A stretch of DNA of 64,000 nucleotides from Sinorhizobium alkalisoli (GCF_008932245.1 NZ_CP034909.1:1860001-1924000), one strand, 5' to 3'. Shown: positions 8,985 through 18,230, counted from the first letter of the stretch. Numbers and translations are program-made. Notes: generated from the sequence alone by a model not told the origin.

Positions 8985-11153
8985 TTACTCGCCTGCCCCT
9001 CCCCGCGTCGTTTTTACGGCAGGAAAGTGCTCGGCGCGACGCGGGATGCGACGATAGAACTCCTGGAGTCCCGGCGCCACCGCGGCCGCTTTGAGTTTCG
9101 CCATGCTCAGAAAGCGGCGCATGTCGGGCGAACGCACCTGCAAGGCCGCGATTAGCTGCCCGTGCACGCGCTGCAACTCGAAGAACTCCGGGGATGTGGC
9201 AAGCGCCTTGCCGCCGACCACGGCGAAAAGCCTCGTTCGCGTCGTCTTGCCTTTGAGAGGCAAGGCCCCGGCATCGAGCAGGGCACGGCCGCCGAGCGCC
9301 TCTGCCGTGGTTTCGGACACGAGAATGTCGAAGCCGATGTCCTTGCAGGCACTTTCGATCCGTGCGGCGATATTCACCGCGTCGCCCACCGCCGAATAGT
9401 TGAAATGTATCTCCGCCCCCATATTGCCGACGCAGGCGAGGCCCGTATGGATGCCGATCCCGATCGCGACCTGGCGCTTCTCACCGAATCCGAAGGCATC
9501 GGCGCCGTTCAGCCTGGCAAGCGTGTCGCGCATGGCCAGCGCCGCATGGACGGCCTTGCCGGGATGGCCGCTTACGTCGACCGGAGCGTTCCAGAAGGCC
9601 ATGATCGAATCGCCGATGAACTTGTCGAGCGTGCCCTCATTGTCGATCACGTGGTGGCTCAAGGCGTCGAGCAGCGTATTGAGAAAGCGCACCACCTCCG
9701 CCGGCGCCAGGCGCTCGCTGATTTCGGTGAAGTTGCGCACGTCGACGAACATCAGCGTCAGTTCCCGGTCGTCGCCGCCGAGGCGCAAGGCGTTGCGCGT
9801 GTGCTCGATCCGGTAGAGCAAGGAGGGAGAGAGGTACTGGCCGAAGGCACGCCGGACGACGCGCCGCTCCCGGTCGCTCACCAGGAAGCGGTACGCCGTC
9901 GCCGCGAAATGGGTGATCGAACCGAAGAAGATCGGCGCCAGCGGATCGAGGAGAAGCCCGCCCTGGACGAAGGCGAGCCACGAGGCAACGAGCGCGAGAG
10001 CGGTGATCGACAGGCCACAGGCGAGCGCCACGGCCGGGCTGACGAAGGTGGTGAGCAGCACGAGCAGACAGCCCGCGAGGGCAATCGACAGGATCTCGAG
10101 CCCGTCGGCCCAGTCCGGGCGAGAGAGAAAGCGTCCGGACAGGATCTGCTCGACGGTCTGCGCATGCAGCGACACGCCGGGAACATTGTCGCCAAGAGCG
10201 GTTGCACGGATGTCCAGCAGGCCGGCGGCCGAGGTGCCGACGAAGACGATGCTGCCTTCGATCGCAGCCCGCGCCTCAGCGGAGACGCCGCCGGGCGCGA
10301 GGACCTCGGCCGCCGAGACATATCTCTCCGGCCGTTCCGGGCTCACATAGAGCCAGAGCTCTCCCGCTGCCGTTACGGGAACGCCGAAGTCGCCGACCCT
10401 GATAAGCGTGATGGTGTCGGCCACATTCGTCGCCCCCGTCAGAAGATAGGTGGACGCGCCTTGCGCGACCCTCAGAGACTCGAGGGCGAGATTGGGAAAG
10501 AGCTGCTCGCCGTCGCTCAAGATGAGCGGCACGGCCCTGACGACCGCCGAAGAGCTTTCGGGGTTGAGGCTGATATGCCCGATACCGGCGGCATTCGCTT
10601 CGAGCCCCGGCCTGATCGGTGTCGCCGCGACGAGCCTGGGCGGCGCATCGAAGGGGCTTTCACCGGTGAAGGCAAAGCCTGCCTTCACCGGCGGGCGATA
10701 GTTGCCGGTGTTGGAAAGACCGAATCCGAGCACGGTCGGTCTTCCCGCAATTGCCCGCGCGAAAATCTCGTCATTGTCCGGCAGCCGTGCCGTCAGCGCG
10801 GGATCGAAGCCTCCGACGTCGCGCATGACGCTCCGCGGCGACAGACGATCGGGCTCGGCGAAGAGAATGTCGAAGGCGATGACGGCCGCCCCCATGTCGG
10901 AGAGCCTGTCGACGAGGGCGGCCATTCGATCCCTTGGCCACGGCCACTGGCCGAATTGCCTGAGCGACGTCTCGTCGATGTCGACCACACGGACCGGCAG
11001 TTCCTCGAAAGGCCGCGGTGCGAGGCGCTGGTACTCGTCGAACGTGACGTCGCGGGCGAATTTCAGCAAGGGCGGGTCGCTTGCCCGCAGCAGCGTCAGC
11101 GCCGCGACGATCGCCAATCCGATAAGGACGCCAACGAGTTGCGCGCGGGTCAT
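8985..11153 (-). CDS. CHASE2-domain class III adenylate/guanylate cyclase
   Basis: A 722-aa membrane cyclase. An N-terminal helix (about residues 3-20) is followed by a periplasmic CHASE2 sensor domain (about 30-320), a cluster of three hydrophobic helices (about 350-430) and a C-terminal class III cyclase domain. The cyclase domain has the first metal Asp in LMFVDVRNFTEIS and the second in FIGDSIMAFWNAP, and ends with GLACVGNMGAEIHFNYSAVGD. The start at 11153 opens directly on the signal helix; longer starts add a charged, unconvincing leader. It resembles the CyaF-type cyclases of rhizobia. The ligand is unknown. Confidence 0.85.
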   Translation of the reverse strand: MTRAQLVGVLIGLAIVAALTLLRASDPPLLKFARDVTFDEYQRLAPRPFEELPVRVVDIDETSLRQFGQWPWPRDRMAALVDRLSDMGAAVIAFDILFAEPDRLSPRSVMRDVGGFDPALTARLPDNDEIFARAIAGRPTVLGFGLSNTGNYRPPVKAGFAFTGESPFDAPPRLVAATPIRPGLEANAAGIGHISLNPESSSAVVRAVPLILSDGEQLFPNLALESLRVAQGASTYLLTGATNVADTITLIRVGDFGVPVTAAGELWLYVSPERPERYVSAAEVLAPGGVSAEARAAIEGSIVFVGTSAAGLLDIRATALGDNVPGVSLHAQTVEQILSGRFLSRPDWADGLEILSIALAGCLLVLLTTFVSPAVALACGLSITALALVASWLAFVQGGLLLDPLAPIFFGSITHFAATAYRFLVSDRERRVVRRAFGQYLSPSLLYRIEHTRNALRLGGDDRELTLMFVDVRNFTEISERLAPAEVVRFLNTLLDALSHHVIDNEGTLDKFIGDSIMAFWNAPVDVSGHPGKAVHAALAMRDTLARLNGADAFGFGEKRQVAIGIGIHTGLACVGNMGAEIHFNYSAVGDAVNIAARIESACKDIGFDILVSETTAEALGGRALLDAGALPLKGKTTRTRLFAVVGGKALATSPEFFELQRVHGQLIAALQVRSPDMRRFLSMAKLKAAAVAPGLQEFYRRIPRRAEHFPAVKTTRGGAGE

Positions 11154-11309
11154 GGCCGCCGTGTCCGACCTTTCGTGCCGGAGGCGGGCCCTTGTATGCG
11201 CCTCCGGAAAAACAGTCTGCCGCCTCGGCCATGCTGCATCGTCTGAAGCGGTCGTGCAATCATGAACTGTCAGGGAGGCCCGTCGCTCCATGGCCGCTGC
11301 GGAACGCTA

Positions 11310-11337
11310 CCCCCTCTGGCCTGCCGGCCAGAGGGGG
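11310..11337 (-). terminator. 12-bp GC hairpin after cobQ
   Basis: A perfect stem of 12 pairs (11310-11321 with 11326-11337) around a 4-base loop, 33 bases past the cobQ stop and upstream of the cyclase start at 11153. No T-run follows on the minus strand, so it may act as a transcript end or processing signal rather than a classical intrinsic terminator. Confidence 0.5.
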
Positions 11338-11369
11338 TTACTTGGTCGCCGCACGCGCGCCCGAACCAC

Positions 11370-12824
11370 CTACCCAAACAACCGATCGAGCCAGTTCCGG
11401 TCCAGCACTGCTTCGAGTTCGCCGGCGATATCGTCGAGCGCGGTGTCCACGGACTGGCGATAATTCACCCCGCCGCCTTCGATTCCGAAGCTTTGCAGCA
11501 GCGCAGCGCGATAGGCATCGCTGCCGAAGAGGCCGTGGAGATAGGTGCCCATCACCTTGCCATCCGCGGACATTGCCCCGTCGGGACGACTGTCGATCAA
11601 GACCGGCGCGCGGTCGCAATCCGGCCCGGTCGTCCGGCCGAGATGGATCTCGTAGCCTTCGAGCGCCACATCATGCTGCAGGGACCAGGCGCGGCTGTTG
11701 CGCACGGTCTTTTCCGGTGCCATCTCGGTCTCGACAGCAAGCAGCCCGAGGCCGGCGATCTCGCGCTCGCTGCCTTCGATGCCGAGCGGATCGGTAACGC
11801 GGCTGCCGAGCATCTGATAGCCTCCGCATAGGCCGATCACCCTGCCCCCGCGCCGCACATGCCGCTCGATGTCGCGGTCCCAGCCCTCAGCGCGGAAGTC
11901 CTTGAGGTCGGCGATGGTCGATTTCGAGCCTGGGATGACGACGAGCCCTGCATCCGCCGGAAGTGGCATCCCCGGCCGGACGAAGACGAGATCGACCTCC
12001 GGCTCGGCGGCCAAGGGATCGAGATCGTCGAAATTGGCGATCCGCGACAGCACCGGAACGGCGACCTTCAGCGCCTTGCCGCTGCCGCGCGCCAATTTCT
12101 CCAACACGACGGAGTCCTCGGCCGGCAAACGTCCGGCGCTCTTCAGCCACGGCACCACGCCGAAGCAGGCCCAGCCGGTGAAGCGCCCGATTGCGGCGAC
12201 CCCATCGTCGAAGAGCGAGACATCGCCGCGGAACTTGTTGATGAGGTAGCCGGTGACCATCCGCCGGTCCTCCTCCGGCAGAATCGCATGCGTGCCGACG
12301 AGCGAAGCGATGACGCCGCCGCGGTCGATGTCGCCGACAAGGACGACCGGCACGCCGGCGCGGGTCGCAAAGCCCATATTGGCGATGTCGCCGGCGCGCA
12401 GGTTGATTTCGGCGGGCGACCCCGCCCCTTCGACCACGACGAGATCGGCGCCGGCGCAAACGAGCTCGAAGCTTTCCATTACCGCGCCGAGAAGCTTCGG
12501 CTTCAGCGCCTGGTACTCCCGCCCCTTGGCCTGGCCGGCGACCTTTCCCTGCAGGACGATCTGGCTGCCCACATCCGATTGCGGCTTCAGGAGCACCGGG
12601 TTCATATGCACCGACGAGGGCACGCGGGCCGCGAGCGACTGCAGCCATTGGGCCCGGCCGATCTCCCCGCCGTCATCGGAGACGGCGGCATTGTTCGACA
12701 TGTTCTGTGGCTTGAAGGGCCTGACCTTCAGGCCGCGGTTCGAGGCAAGCCGGCAGAGTCCGGCCACGAGTACCGATTTTCCGACATCCGAGCCGGTGCC
12801 CTGCAGCATGATCGTGCGTGTCAT
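11370..12824 (-). CDS. cobQ: Cobyric acid synthase CobQ
   Basis: Glutamine-dependent amidotransferase that amidates side chains b, d, e and g of adenosylcobyrinic a,c-diamide to give adenosylcobyric acid. The 484-aa protein begins with the dethiobiotin-synthase-like nucleotide loop GTGSDVGKS (residues 9-17). It carries a class I glutaminase domain with nucleophile Cys333 in [10 protein letters not shown] and the catalytic His in GTYLHGLFG near the C terminus. Length is typical. It is monocistronic here, about 5 kb from cobP-cobW-cobN-cobO and divergent from the betaine-binding protein gene. Confidence 0.95.
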   Translation of the reverse strand: MTRTIMLQGTGSDVGKSVLVAGLCRLASNRGLKVRPFKPQNMSNNAAVSDDGGEIGRAQWLQSLAARVPSSVHMNPVLLKPQSDVGSQIVLQGKVAGQAKGREYQALKPKLLGAVMESFELVCAGADLVVVEGAGSPAEINLRAGDIANMGFATRAGVPVVLVGDIDRGGVIASLVGTHAILPEEDRRMVTGYLINKFRGDVSLFDDGVAAIGRFTGWACFGVVPWLKSAGRLPAEDSVVLEKLARGSGKALKVAVPVLSRIANFDDLDPLAAEPEVDLVFVRPGMPLPADAGLVVIPGSKSTIADLKDFRAEGWDRDIERHVRRGGRVIGLCGGYQMLGSRVTDPLGIEGSEREIAGLGLLAVETEMAPEKTVRNSRAWSLQHDVALEGYEIHLGRTTGPDCDRAPVLIDSRPDGAMSADGKVMGTYLHGLFGSDAYRAALLQSFGIEGGGVNYRQSVDTALDDIAGELEAVLDRNWLDRLFG

Positions 12825-13206
12825 GCCCTCCCCGTATCATCCAAACCTTCGGAGGCAAAGGAACGGCAGCGGCTTTTTCCGGGCTGGCGGCGACAAATAC
12901 GCAGCGATGCACGGCACGACCGACCGGATTGTTAGAGCAGACTGACGAAAGGCAGGTCCGGTACGAAACACCTGATCCGGACCTGAGGCAGTTGCCCGCC
13001 GCAGGCAAACAATTAGCCTGACATCCTTACCGGATCGTTATTGAGAGCTTAAGCAAAGATGAATTCCGGGTTTTTCCTCGTCGGTCCCCGGAGCCGTCGC
13101 CACATGTTTTTTGCCATTGGATCGGATAGGGTTTAAAGAAACTTGCAGTAGCGTCGGGAAGCGGCTTGCCGACAGTGACTGGGACGTGTCGAAAGATCGT
13201 GACGCC
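12825..13206. other. Intergenic region between cobQ and the betaine-binding protein gene
   Basis: This 382-base divergent promoter region has no credible gene. It contains a perfect 9-bp inverted repeat, caggtccgg at 12953-12961 and ccggacctg at 12977-12985, about 130 bases upstream of cobQ. No full cobalamin riboswitch is present here; only ggcaggtc at 12951 recalls the B12 box. Confidence 0.5.
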
Positions 13207-14205
13207 ATGAAGAAAACCATCGCAGCAATCTTCCTGGCAGCGGGTATCCATGCTCTGGCAGGCTCGGCCGAGGCTGCGGAATGCGGCAATGTCAGCATCG
13301 CCGAAATGAACTGGGCCTCCGCCGGTATCGCCGCGCATGTGGACAAGTTCATCCTCGAACGCGGCTATGGTTGCAGCGTGACGCTGGTTGCGGGCGATAC
13401 GATCCCGACCTTCGCGTCGATGAACGACAAGGGCGAACCCGACGTCGCGCCGGAACTCTGGATCAGTTCGGTGCGCACACCGCTCGATAGGGCGATTGAG
13501 GAGGGCCGTCTCATCCAGGGGGCGAGGATGTTGGCCGAGGGCGGCGTGGAAGGCTGGTGGATGCCGAAATCCGTCGCCGACGCGCATCCGGACATCAGGA
13601 CCGTCCAGGATGCCTTGAAACATCTGGAGCTCTTCCCCGCCCCCGGCGATTCCTCCAAGGGGGCGATCCACAACTGCCCTGCCGGCTGGAACTGTCGAAC
13701 CTCGACGGCAAACCTCTTCAAGGCGCTCGATGCGGAGAAGGCCGGCTTCAAGCTAGTCAATTCTGATTCCGCCGCCGCCCTCGACCAGTCGATCGCCGAC
13801 GCTTTCGAAAAGCGGACCGGCTGGCTCGGCTATTATTGGGCGCCGACCGCCACACTCGGCAAATACCAGATGGTGCGCCTGTCCTTCGGCGTCGACCATG
13901 ACAAGACGGAGTGGGACAGATGCACGGCCGTTCCCGATTGCCCGAACCCGAAGGTCAACTCTTATCCGATCTCCGACGTCTTCACCGTGGTGACCAGGTC
14001 TTTCACCGAGAAGGCAGGTGTCGCCATGGATTACATGATGGTCCGGGAGTGGGACAACGCGACGGTGAACGAGATACTTGCCTGGATGGACCGGAACCGC
14101 GCCACCAACATGGACGCCGCCCGCTATTTCCTGCAGAATTTCCAGGATATCTGGGGGAACTGGGTGCGCCCGGACGTTGCGGAAAAAGTCAAGGCGGCAC
14201 TCTGA
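13207..14205 (+). CDS. Glycine betaine/proline-type ABC transporter substrate-binding protein
   Basis: A 332-aa periplasmic protein of the OpuAC family, the binding partner of betaine/proline-betaine/choline importers. The signal peptide covers residues 1 to about 23 (MKKTIAAIF...SAEAAEC). The mature protein has the family's Trp-rich pocket elements (AEMNWASAG, GWWMP, GWLGYYWAPTA) and a C-terminal NEILAWMDRN segment. The ATG at 13207 begins the signal peptide; a longer in-frame start adds 32 non-signal residues. It is followed by a decayed permease and an intact ATPase gene. Confidence 0.88.
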   Translation: MKKTIAAIFLAAGIHALAGSAEAAECGNVSIAEMNWASAGIAAHVDKFILERGYGCSVTLVAGDTIPTFASMNDKGEPDVAPELWISSVRTPLDRAIEEGRLIQGARMLAEGGVEGWWMPKSVADAHPDIRTVQDALKHLELFPAPGDSSKGAIHNCPAGWNCRTSTANLFKALDAEKAGFKLVNSDSAAALDQSIADAFEKRTGWLGYYWAPTATLGKYQMVRLSFGVDHDKTEWDRCTAVPDCPNPKVNSYPISDVFTVVTRSFTEKAGVAMDYMMVREWDNATVNEILAWMDRNRATNMDAARYFLQNFQDIWGNWVRPDVAEKVKAAL

Positions 14206-14209
14206 GGAT

Positions 14210-14479
14210 ATGAACGGCACGAAACCATACAGCCGCCCTGTCCTCGCGACCCTTCTTCGTCTTTTCGCGACGGAGCAGCATCGGGGGCGCAAACAGCACA
14301 GCGAACGACGCTCCGCCCTGTCACAGTGTTCTCCCTGGCACTCGCAAGAGACGGTGCCGGGTCTGCGCGCATGCGCATGTAGCGGCGTTGCCCTCTCCGG
14401 CATCGCCATCATTTTCGATCGTGCCGGCCAGGCCTTCGGCGGACGGCTGCAAACCCATTCGGAGGTAGTTCATGGCTAG
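14210..14479 (+). pseudogene. Probable remnant of the betaine importer permease gene
   Basis: The position between binding protein and ATPase is where an OpuAB/ProW-type permease (about 280 aa or more) belongs, but only an 89-aa frame remains. It starts with an ATG 4 bases after the binding-protein stop and ends overlapping the ATPase start by 8 bases. Its last 30 or so residues (GVALSGIAIIFDRAGQAFGGR) resemble the final helix and tail of such permeases; the first 55 are hydrophilic and unlike them. I infer a large internal deletion that left both operon junctions. A small unrelated protein is the alternative. Confidence 0.5.
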
Positions 14480-15521
14480 CCACGCAATCGAGGTGAAGAA
14501 TCTCTACAAGATTTTCGGCCCCCGCGGGCGGGAATACGTCGATCTCGTCAAGAACGGCATGGGCAAGGCCGAACTCAACGAGAAATACGGCCACGTGCTC
14601 GGCCTCCAGGACATCAATATTTCCATGCCGGGCGGCTGCATCACGGTGGTGATGGGCCTGTCGGGCTCGGGCAAGTCGACCTTGATCCGCCACATCAATC
14701 GGCTGATCGACCCGACCGCGGGCGAGGTGCTCTACGACGACGTCGACGTCTGCAAGATGAACGAAAACGATCTTCGGCAGTTCCGCCGTCATAAGACGGC
14801 CATGGTGTTTCAGAAATTCGCCCTGCTGCCGCACCGGACCGTTCTCGAAAACACCGTCTACGGGCTGGAGATCCAGGGCGTCGATCGCCGCGAGAGCGAG
14901 AAGCGCGCCCGCGGCTGGATCGAGCGCGTCGGGCTCAGCGGCTTCGAAAAGCATTATCCCAACCAGCTTTCCGGCGGCATGCAGCAGCGCGTCGGGCTCG
15001 CCCGGGCGCTCACCAATGACGCCGATATCCTGCTCATGGACGAGGCCTATTCCGCGCTCGATCCGCTGATCCGCGTCGATATGCAGTCGGTGCTGCTCGA
15101 CCTACAGAAGGAACTCAAGAAGACCGTCGTCTTCATTACACACGACCTCGACGAGGCGCTGAGGCTCGGCGACAAGATCGCCATCCTGCGCGATGGCGCG
15201 GTAGTGCAGCAGGGGACCGGTCAGGACATCGTGCTGTCGCCGGCGGATGACTACATCACCGCCTTCGTGAAGGAAGTGAACCGCGGCCGGGTCATCAATG
15301 TCGAGACGGTCATGCGCCCGCTCGCGGGCAATCCGGAGGGCCTGCCGCTTGCCGCCGGGACGGTCCTGGAGACGGCCGCCCGCATGATGACCGGCGCACG
15401 CGTCGACAAGGCGCATGTCGTCGATGCCAACGGCCGCCAGATCGGCGCCATCGACCTGCAGACGATCATCGCGGCGATGGTAAGCCCGGCAACCCACGAC
15501 GGCGACCGCAAGGCGGCGTGA
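14472..15521 (+). CDS. Glycine betaine/proline-type ABC transporter ATP-binding protein
   Basis: A 349-aa OpuAA/ProV-type ATPase. Walker A is GLSGSGKST (residues 62-70), the signature is LSGGMQQRVG, and Walker B is LLMDEAYSALDP (Tyr where Phe is usual). A C-terminal regulatory extension of about 100 residues follows, as in ProV. The N-terminal IFGPRG...LVKNG segment is also ProV-like. It would energise betaine uptake at the inner membrane, but its cognate permease appears deleted, so it may be idle or paired with a permease elsewhere. Confidence 0.88.
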   Translation: MASHAIEVKNLYKIFGPRGREYVDLVKNGMGKAELNEKYGHVLGLQDINISMPGGCITVVMGLSGSGKSTLIRHINRLIDPTAGEVLYDDVDVCKMNENDLRQFRRHKTAMVFQKFALLPHRTVLENTVYGLEIQGVDRRESEKRARGWIERVGLSGFEKHYPNQLSGGMQQRVGLARALTNDADILLMDEAYSALDPLIRVDMQSVLLDLQKELKKTVVFITHDLDEALRLGDKIAILRDGAVVQQGTGQDIVLSPADDYITAFVKEVNRGRVINVETVMRPLAGNPEGLPLAAGTVLETAARMMTGARVDKAHVVDANGRQIGAIDLQTIIAAMVSPATHDGDRKAA

Positions 15522-15574
15522 ACGGAGATCACCGACCGAGCCGCCGAGCAACGCGGGTTCCCCGTCATCCGCCT

Positions 15575-15687
15575 GCCGGCACCTTCTCCCCGCGCGCGGG
15601 CGAAGGGACTCGCGGCACCCACGTTACCCCCTCGCCCCGCTTGCGGGGAGAGGGCCGGTCCTCGGGTTAAACCCGAGGAGAGGGGCA
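15575..15687. repeat. GC-rich intergenic palindromic repeats
   Basis: Three adjacent short palindromes lie between the ATPase gene and bmt: ccttctccccgc...gcgggcgaaggg, ccctcgccccgcttgcggggagaggg, and tcctcgggttaaacccgagga. This arrangement is typical of RIME-like rhizobial intergenic elements. They could also end the betaine transporter transcript. Confidence 0.6.
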
Positions 15688-15733
15688 ATTCTGGACTTTT
15701 CCCGTCCTCACCGGCAAAGTCGGTTGCCAACAC

Positions 15734-15749
15734 ATAAAGACATCTTTAT
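15734..15749. promoter_or_regulatory. Palindromic operator candidate upstream of bmt
   Basis: ataaaga at 15734-15740 and tctttat at 15743-15749 form a perfect 7-bp inverted repeat with a 2-base spacer, set in AT-rich DNA about 35 bases before the bmt start. The size and symmetry suit a dimeric ArsR-type regulator. S-adenosylhomocysteine-responsive repressors of the methionine cycle are one possibility, but that assignment is inference. Confidence 0.5.
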
Positions 15750-15784
15750 ATGTTGTTGCAATTCCAATGAGCCGGGGAAAGCCG

Positions 15785-16795
15785 ATGTCCGTTGCCTCTA
15801 ACGCCCTTTCCGACCTCCTCGCCCAGAAGGGCGTTCTGCTTGCCGACGGCGCCACCGGCACGTCGTTCGCCATGGGGCTCGAAGCGGGCGAAGCGCCGGA
15901 GCTCTGGAACGAATCGAAGCCAGAAAACATCACCAGGCTGCATCAGGACTTCGTCGATGCCGGCGCCGATATCATCCTCACCAATTCCTTTGGCGGCACC
16001 CGCCACCGGCTGAAGCTGCACCAGGCCGAGGACCGGGTGCATGCGTTGAACAAGCGCGCCGCCGAGATCGCCCGCGCCGTTGCCGACAAGGCGCCGCGCA
16101 AGGTCATCACCGCCGGCTCCGTCGGTCCGACGGGCGAGCTGCTGGTGCCGCTCGGCGCGCTTTCCTACGAGGATGCCGTCTCGGCCTTCATCGAGCAGAT
16201 CGAAGGCCTGAAGGCCGGCGGCGCGGAAGTCGCCTGGATCGAGACCATGTCCTCACCGGAGGAAATTCGCGCCGCTGCCGAAGCAGCCAACAAGGTCGGC
16301 CTCCCCTTCGTCTATACCGGTTCCTTCGACACCGCCGGCAAGACGATGATGGGGCTGCACCCGAAGGATATCCATGCCGTCGCCGGCGACATCGGCGATG
16401 GCCCCGTCGCCGTCGGCGCCAATTGCGGCGTCGGCGCCTCGGACATCCTCTCCTCGCTGCTCGACATGACGGCAGCAAGCCCGGACGCGACCGTCGTGGT
16501 CAAGGGCAATTGCGGCATTCCCGAATTCCGCGGATCCGAGATTCACTATTCCGGGACGCCGCCGCTGATGGCGGACTATGCGCGGCTTGCGGTCGACGCC
16601 GGCGCTCGCATCATCGGCGGCTGCTGCGGCACCTCCTGCGCCCATCTCGCCGCCATGCGGCTTGCACTCGACAACCACGAAAAAGGTGAACGCCCGACGC
16701 TCGACGTCATCGTCGAAAAGATCGGCCCCTTGCGCAACAAGACGGCGAACGCGGGCGCCCCTCAACGCGAACGCAGCGGCCGCCGCCGGGCGTAG
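15785..16795 (+). CDS. bmt: Betaine-homocysteine S-methyltransferase
   Basis: Transfers a methyl group from glycine betaine to homocysteine, giving methionine and dimethylglycine. The 336-aa protein is a homocysteine S-methyltransferase TIM barrel with zinc ligands Cys214 (GANCGVG) and Cys280-Cys281 (IIGGCCGTS) and the N-terminal LLADGATGT motif. The ATG at 15785 follows ggggaaag; an upstream in-frame ATG at 15767 lacks a good ribosome site. It is next to the betaine ABC genes and about 19 kb from the corrinoid methyltransferase, so betaine methyl groups may have two fates. Confidence 0.88.
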   Translation: MSVASNALSDLLAQKGVLLADGATGTSFAMGLEAGEAPELWNESKPENITRLHQDFVDAGADIILTNSFGGTRHRLKLHQAEDRVHALNKRAAEIARAVADKAPRKVITAGSVGPTGELLVPLGALSYEDAVSAFIEQIEGLKAGGAEVAWIETMSSPEEIRAAAEAANKVGLPFVYTGSFDTAGKTMMGLHPKDIHAVAGDIGDGPVAVGANCGVGASDILSSLLDMTAASPDATVVVKGNCGIPEFRGSEIHYSGTPPLMADYARLAVDAGARIIGGCCGTSCAHLAAMRLALDNHEKGERPTLDVIVEKIGPLRNKTANAGAPQRERSGRRRA

Positions 16796-16914
16796 CTCCG
16801 GGGAGCGGTAGCATCGACGCGGCAGGCCGCAAGGGCGACCCACCCGGCTGTCTTGCACATGCCGGTCGGCTGTCCTATCCCCGAACGGATATGGGAATCG
16901 AGGGAGACGATGCG

Positions 16915-17259
16915 ATGAGCGGACCAGCCGCCTTCCCGGACAGGGATACGATCGCCGCCAAGCTTTCGAGCTTCGGCGAAGTTGATCGGGCCTTCATCAG
17001 GCTGCTGATGGAAAATCCCGAGCAGGACGAGAATTTGATGGACGGCCTCCACCGCCATCTCGACCTCGCCGCGGAGGCGCGCTTCCTGAACTCGCTGAAA
17101 CTGGAAAATCTCGGCGAATGGCTGGGCGGCGCGGCGCCGGACCGTCTGCAGATGCGGCTCATGGAGGCCGCGCGTTCCAGCCAACATCCGGCCTACCAGG
17201 CCTTCAAGGCGGGGCTGACGAAATCCGGCGGGCTGCAGAAGGCGTTTCCGGCGGCTTGA
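16915..17259 (+). CDS. Small conserved-looking hypothetical protein
   Basis: A 114-aa soluble, helical protein with no motif I recognise. It has the composition of an ordinary cytoplasmic protein (acidic N-terminal half, LDLAAEARFLNSLKLENLGEWLGG in the centre). The ATG at 16915 follows a ggagacga ribosome site. It lies between bmt and the convergent DUF2233 gene, 120 bases after bmt, so it could be cotranscribed with bmt. Function unknown. Confidence 0.6.
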   Translation: MSGPAAFPDRDTIAAKLSSFGEVDRAFIRLLMENPEQDENLMDGLHRHLDLAAEARFLNSLKLENLGEWLGGAAPDRLQMRLMEAARSSQHPAYQAFKAGLTKSGGLQKAFPAA

Positions 17260-17277
17260 CGCGACACGAGCGGGATT

Positions 17278-18030
17278 TCACTGCGCAAACCGTGCCACGA
17301 CGGCGATGATCGGCCCCAGCGGGAACAGCCGGTCATGGCGTTTGATCTCCGGCGCATAGAGGCTCGAAATCGTCCCGTCGAGGAAGAGCGCGTTCGGGCA
17401 GCCGAGTTCGTCCCGGAAGAGTGTCGCGAAATCATGGAAGCGCACCGGCCGTTTCGAGACCGCGAAGACGACCTCTCCCGAACTCGTCACGCCGACGCCG
17501 TTGCGTGTTTTCTGGCTGTCGCTTTTCGGCAGGAAGCGTGGATGCAAGGCCCCGTCGATGACGAGCATCGGCCCGGACTGGGTGGCGAAGCGAGGCGTCA
17601 TTCCGGCAGCGCTGTAAGCTTCCGCGGCCATCACACCCGCCTTGCCGTCGGCGACATAGAAGACGCCGTTCGGCAGCATGTGAAAATTGCCCCAGCCGGG
17701 GTTGGTGTTGAGTGGCGTTTGCTCCGCGCCTTCTTCGATGTGCAGCCCGACCGGCGACAGATCCTCGTGATACATGCCGCCGTTCATGGCGAAGACGAGA
17801 TATTCGTCGCGATGGCGCAATTCCAGCGACAGCGCCTTGAAGGTTTTGAACGGCACGCCGGCCTGGTCCTTGTTGTAGAGGCGGATGTCGCTTGAAGCCG
17901 GATCGAAGCTGCAGGCGATGTACTCCTCACCGAGGTGACTGACGTCGCGGCAGGCGGCGAGTGCGGGCTCGGCAAGGCTCGCAGAGAGCAATGCGGCGCC
18001 GACGAGAACGGGCTTGGGAAACAGGGGCAT
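17278..18030 (-). CDS. Exported phosphodiester glycosidase family (DUF2233) protein
   Basis: A 250-aa protein with a signal peptide (residues 1 to about 25, ending EPALAA) and a DUF2233/NAGPA-like domain. Visible motifs are FAMNGGMYHEDLSPVGL, NFHMLPNGVFYV, SGPMLVIDG and the family-typical TRNGVGVTSSGEVVFAVS and ALFLDGTISSLY near the C terminus. The family cleaves sugar phosphodiesters or acts on envelope glycans; the exact substrate is unknown. It is probably periplasmic and stands alone. Confidence 0.8.
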   Translation of the reverse strand: MPLFPKPVLVGAALLSASLAEPALAACRDVSHLGEEYIACSFDPASSDIRLYNKDQAGVPFKTFKALSLELRHRDEYLVFAMNGGMYHEDLSPVGLHIEEGAEQTPLNTNPGWGNFHMLPNGVFYVADGKAGVMAAEAYSAAGMTPRFATQSGPMLVIDGALHPRFLPKSDSQKTRNGVGVTSSGEVVFAVSKRPVRFHDFATLFRDELGCPNALFLDGTISSLYAPEIKRHDRLFPLGPIIAVVARFAQ

Positions 18031-18130
18031 GAGCTGGACTCAAGGAGGAATCGTCATGCGGAGGATCGCATAAATTGCGGCGATTTGATGCGGCGAACCT
18101 TCTCGGCGCCCGGTGAAAACCTGACGCCTG

Positions 18131-18230
18131 CTACAGCGCCGCGCGTCCTTTCGGACGCGCAAGAATCGCCGCAACTTTTTCAGTCTGCGCATCGCGCTTT
18201 CCGAAAATCGGGTACTTTCGGCCGATGCGC
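18131..18230. repeat. Dispersed intergenic repeat, family A, copy 2
   Basis: This is the inverted counterpart of 861-973, sharing acagcgccgcgc, cggacgcgcaa, gctttccgaaaatcgggta and ggccgatgcgc blocks, with small deletions. It lies in the 269-base gap between the DUF2233 gene and the end of the fucose operon. Confidence 0.7.

Noticed and set aside
9162..11246. 694-codon open frame on the plus strand
   Set aside because: It runs antisense to the adenylate cyclase gene, whose domains are clear. The antisense translation is charged, repetitive and without motifs, as expected in GC-rich DNA.
12965..12990. acctgatccgg resembling part of a TPP riboswitch
   Set aside because: No ctgaga block lies upstream in the right order, and the string is explained by the perfect inverted repeat at 12953-12985.
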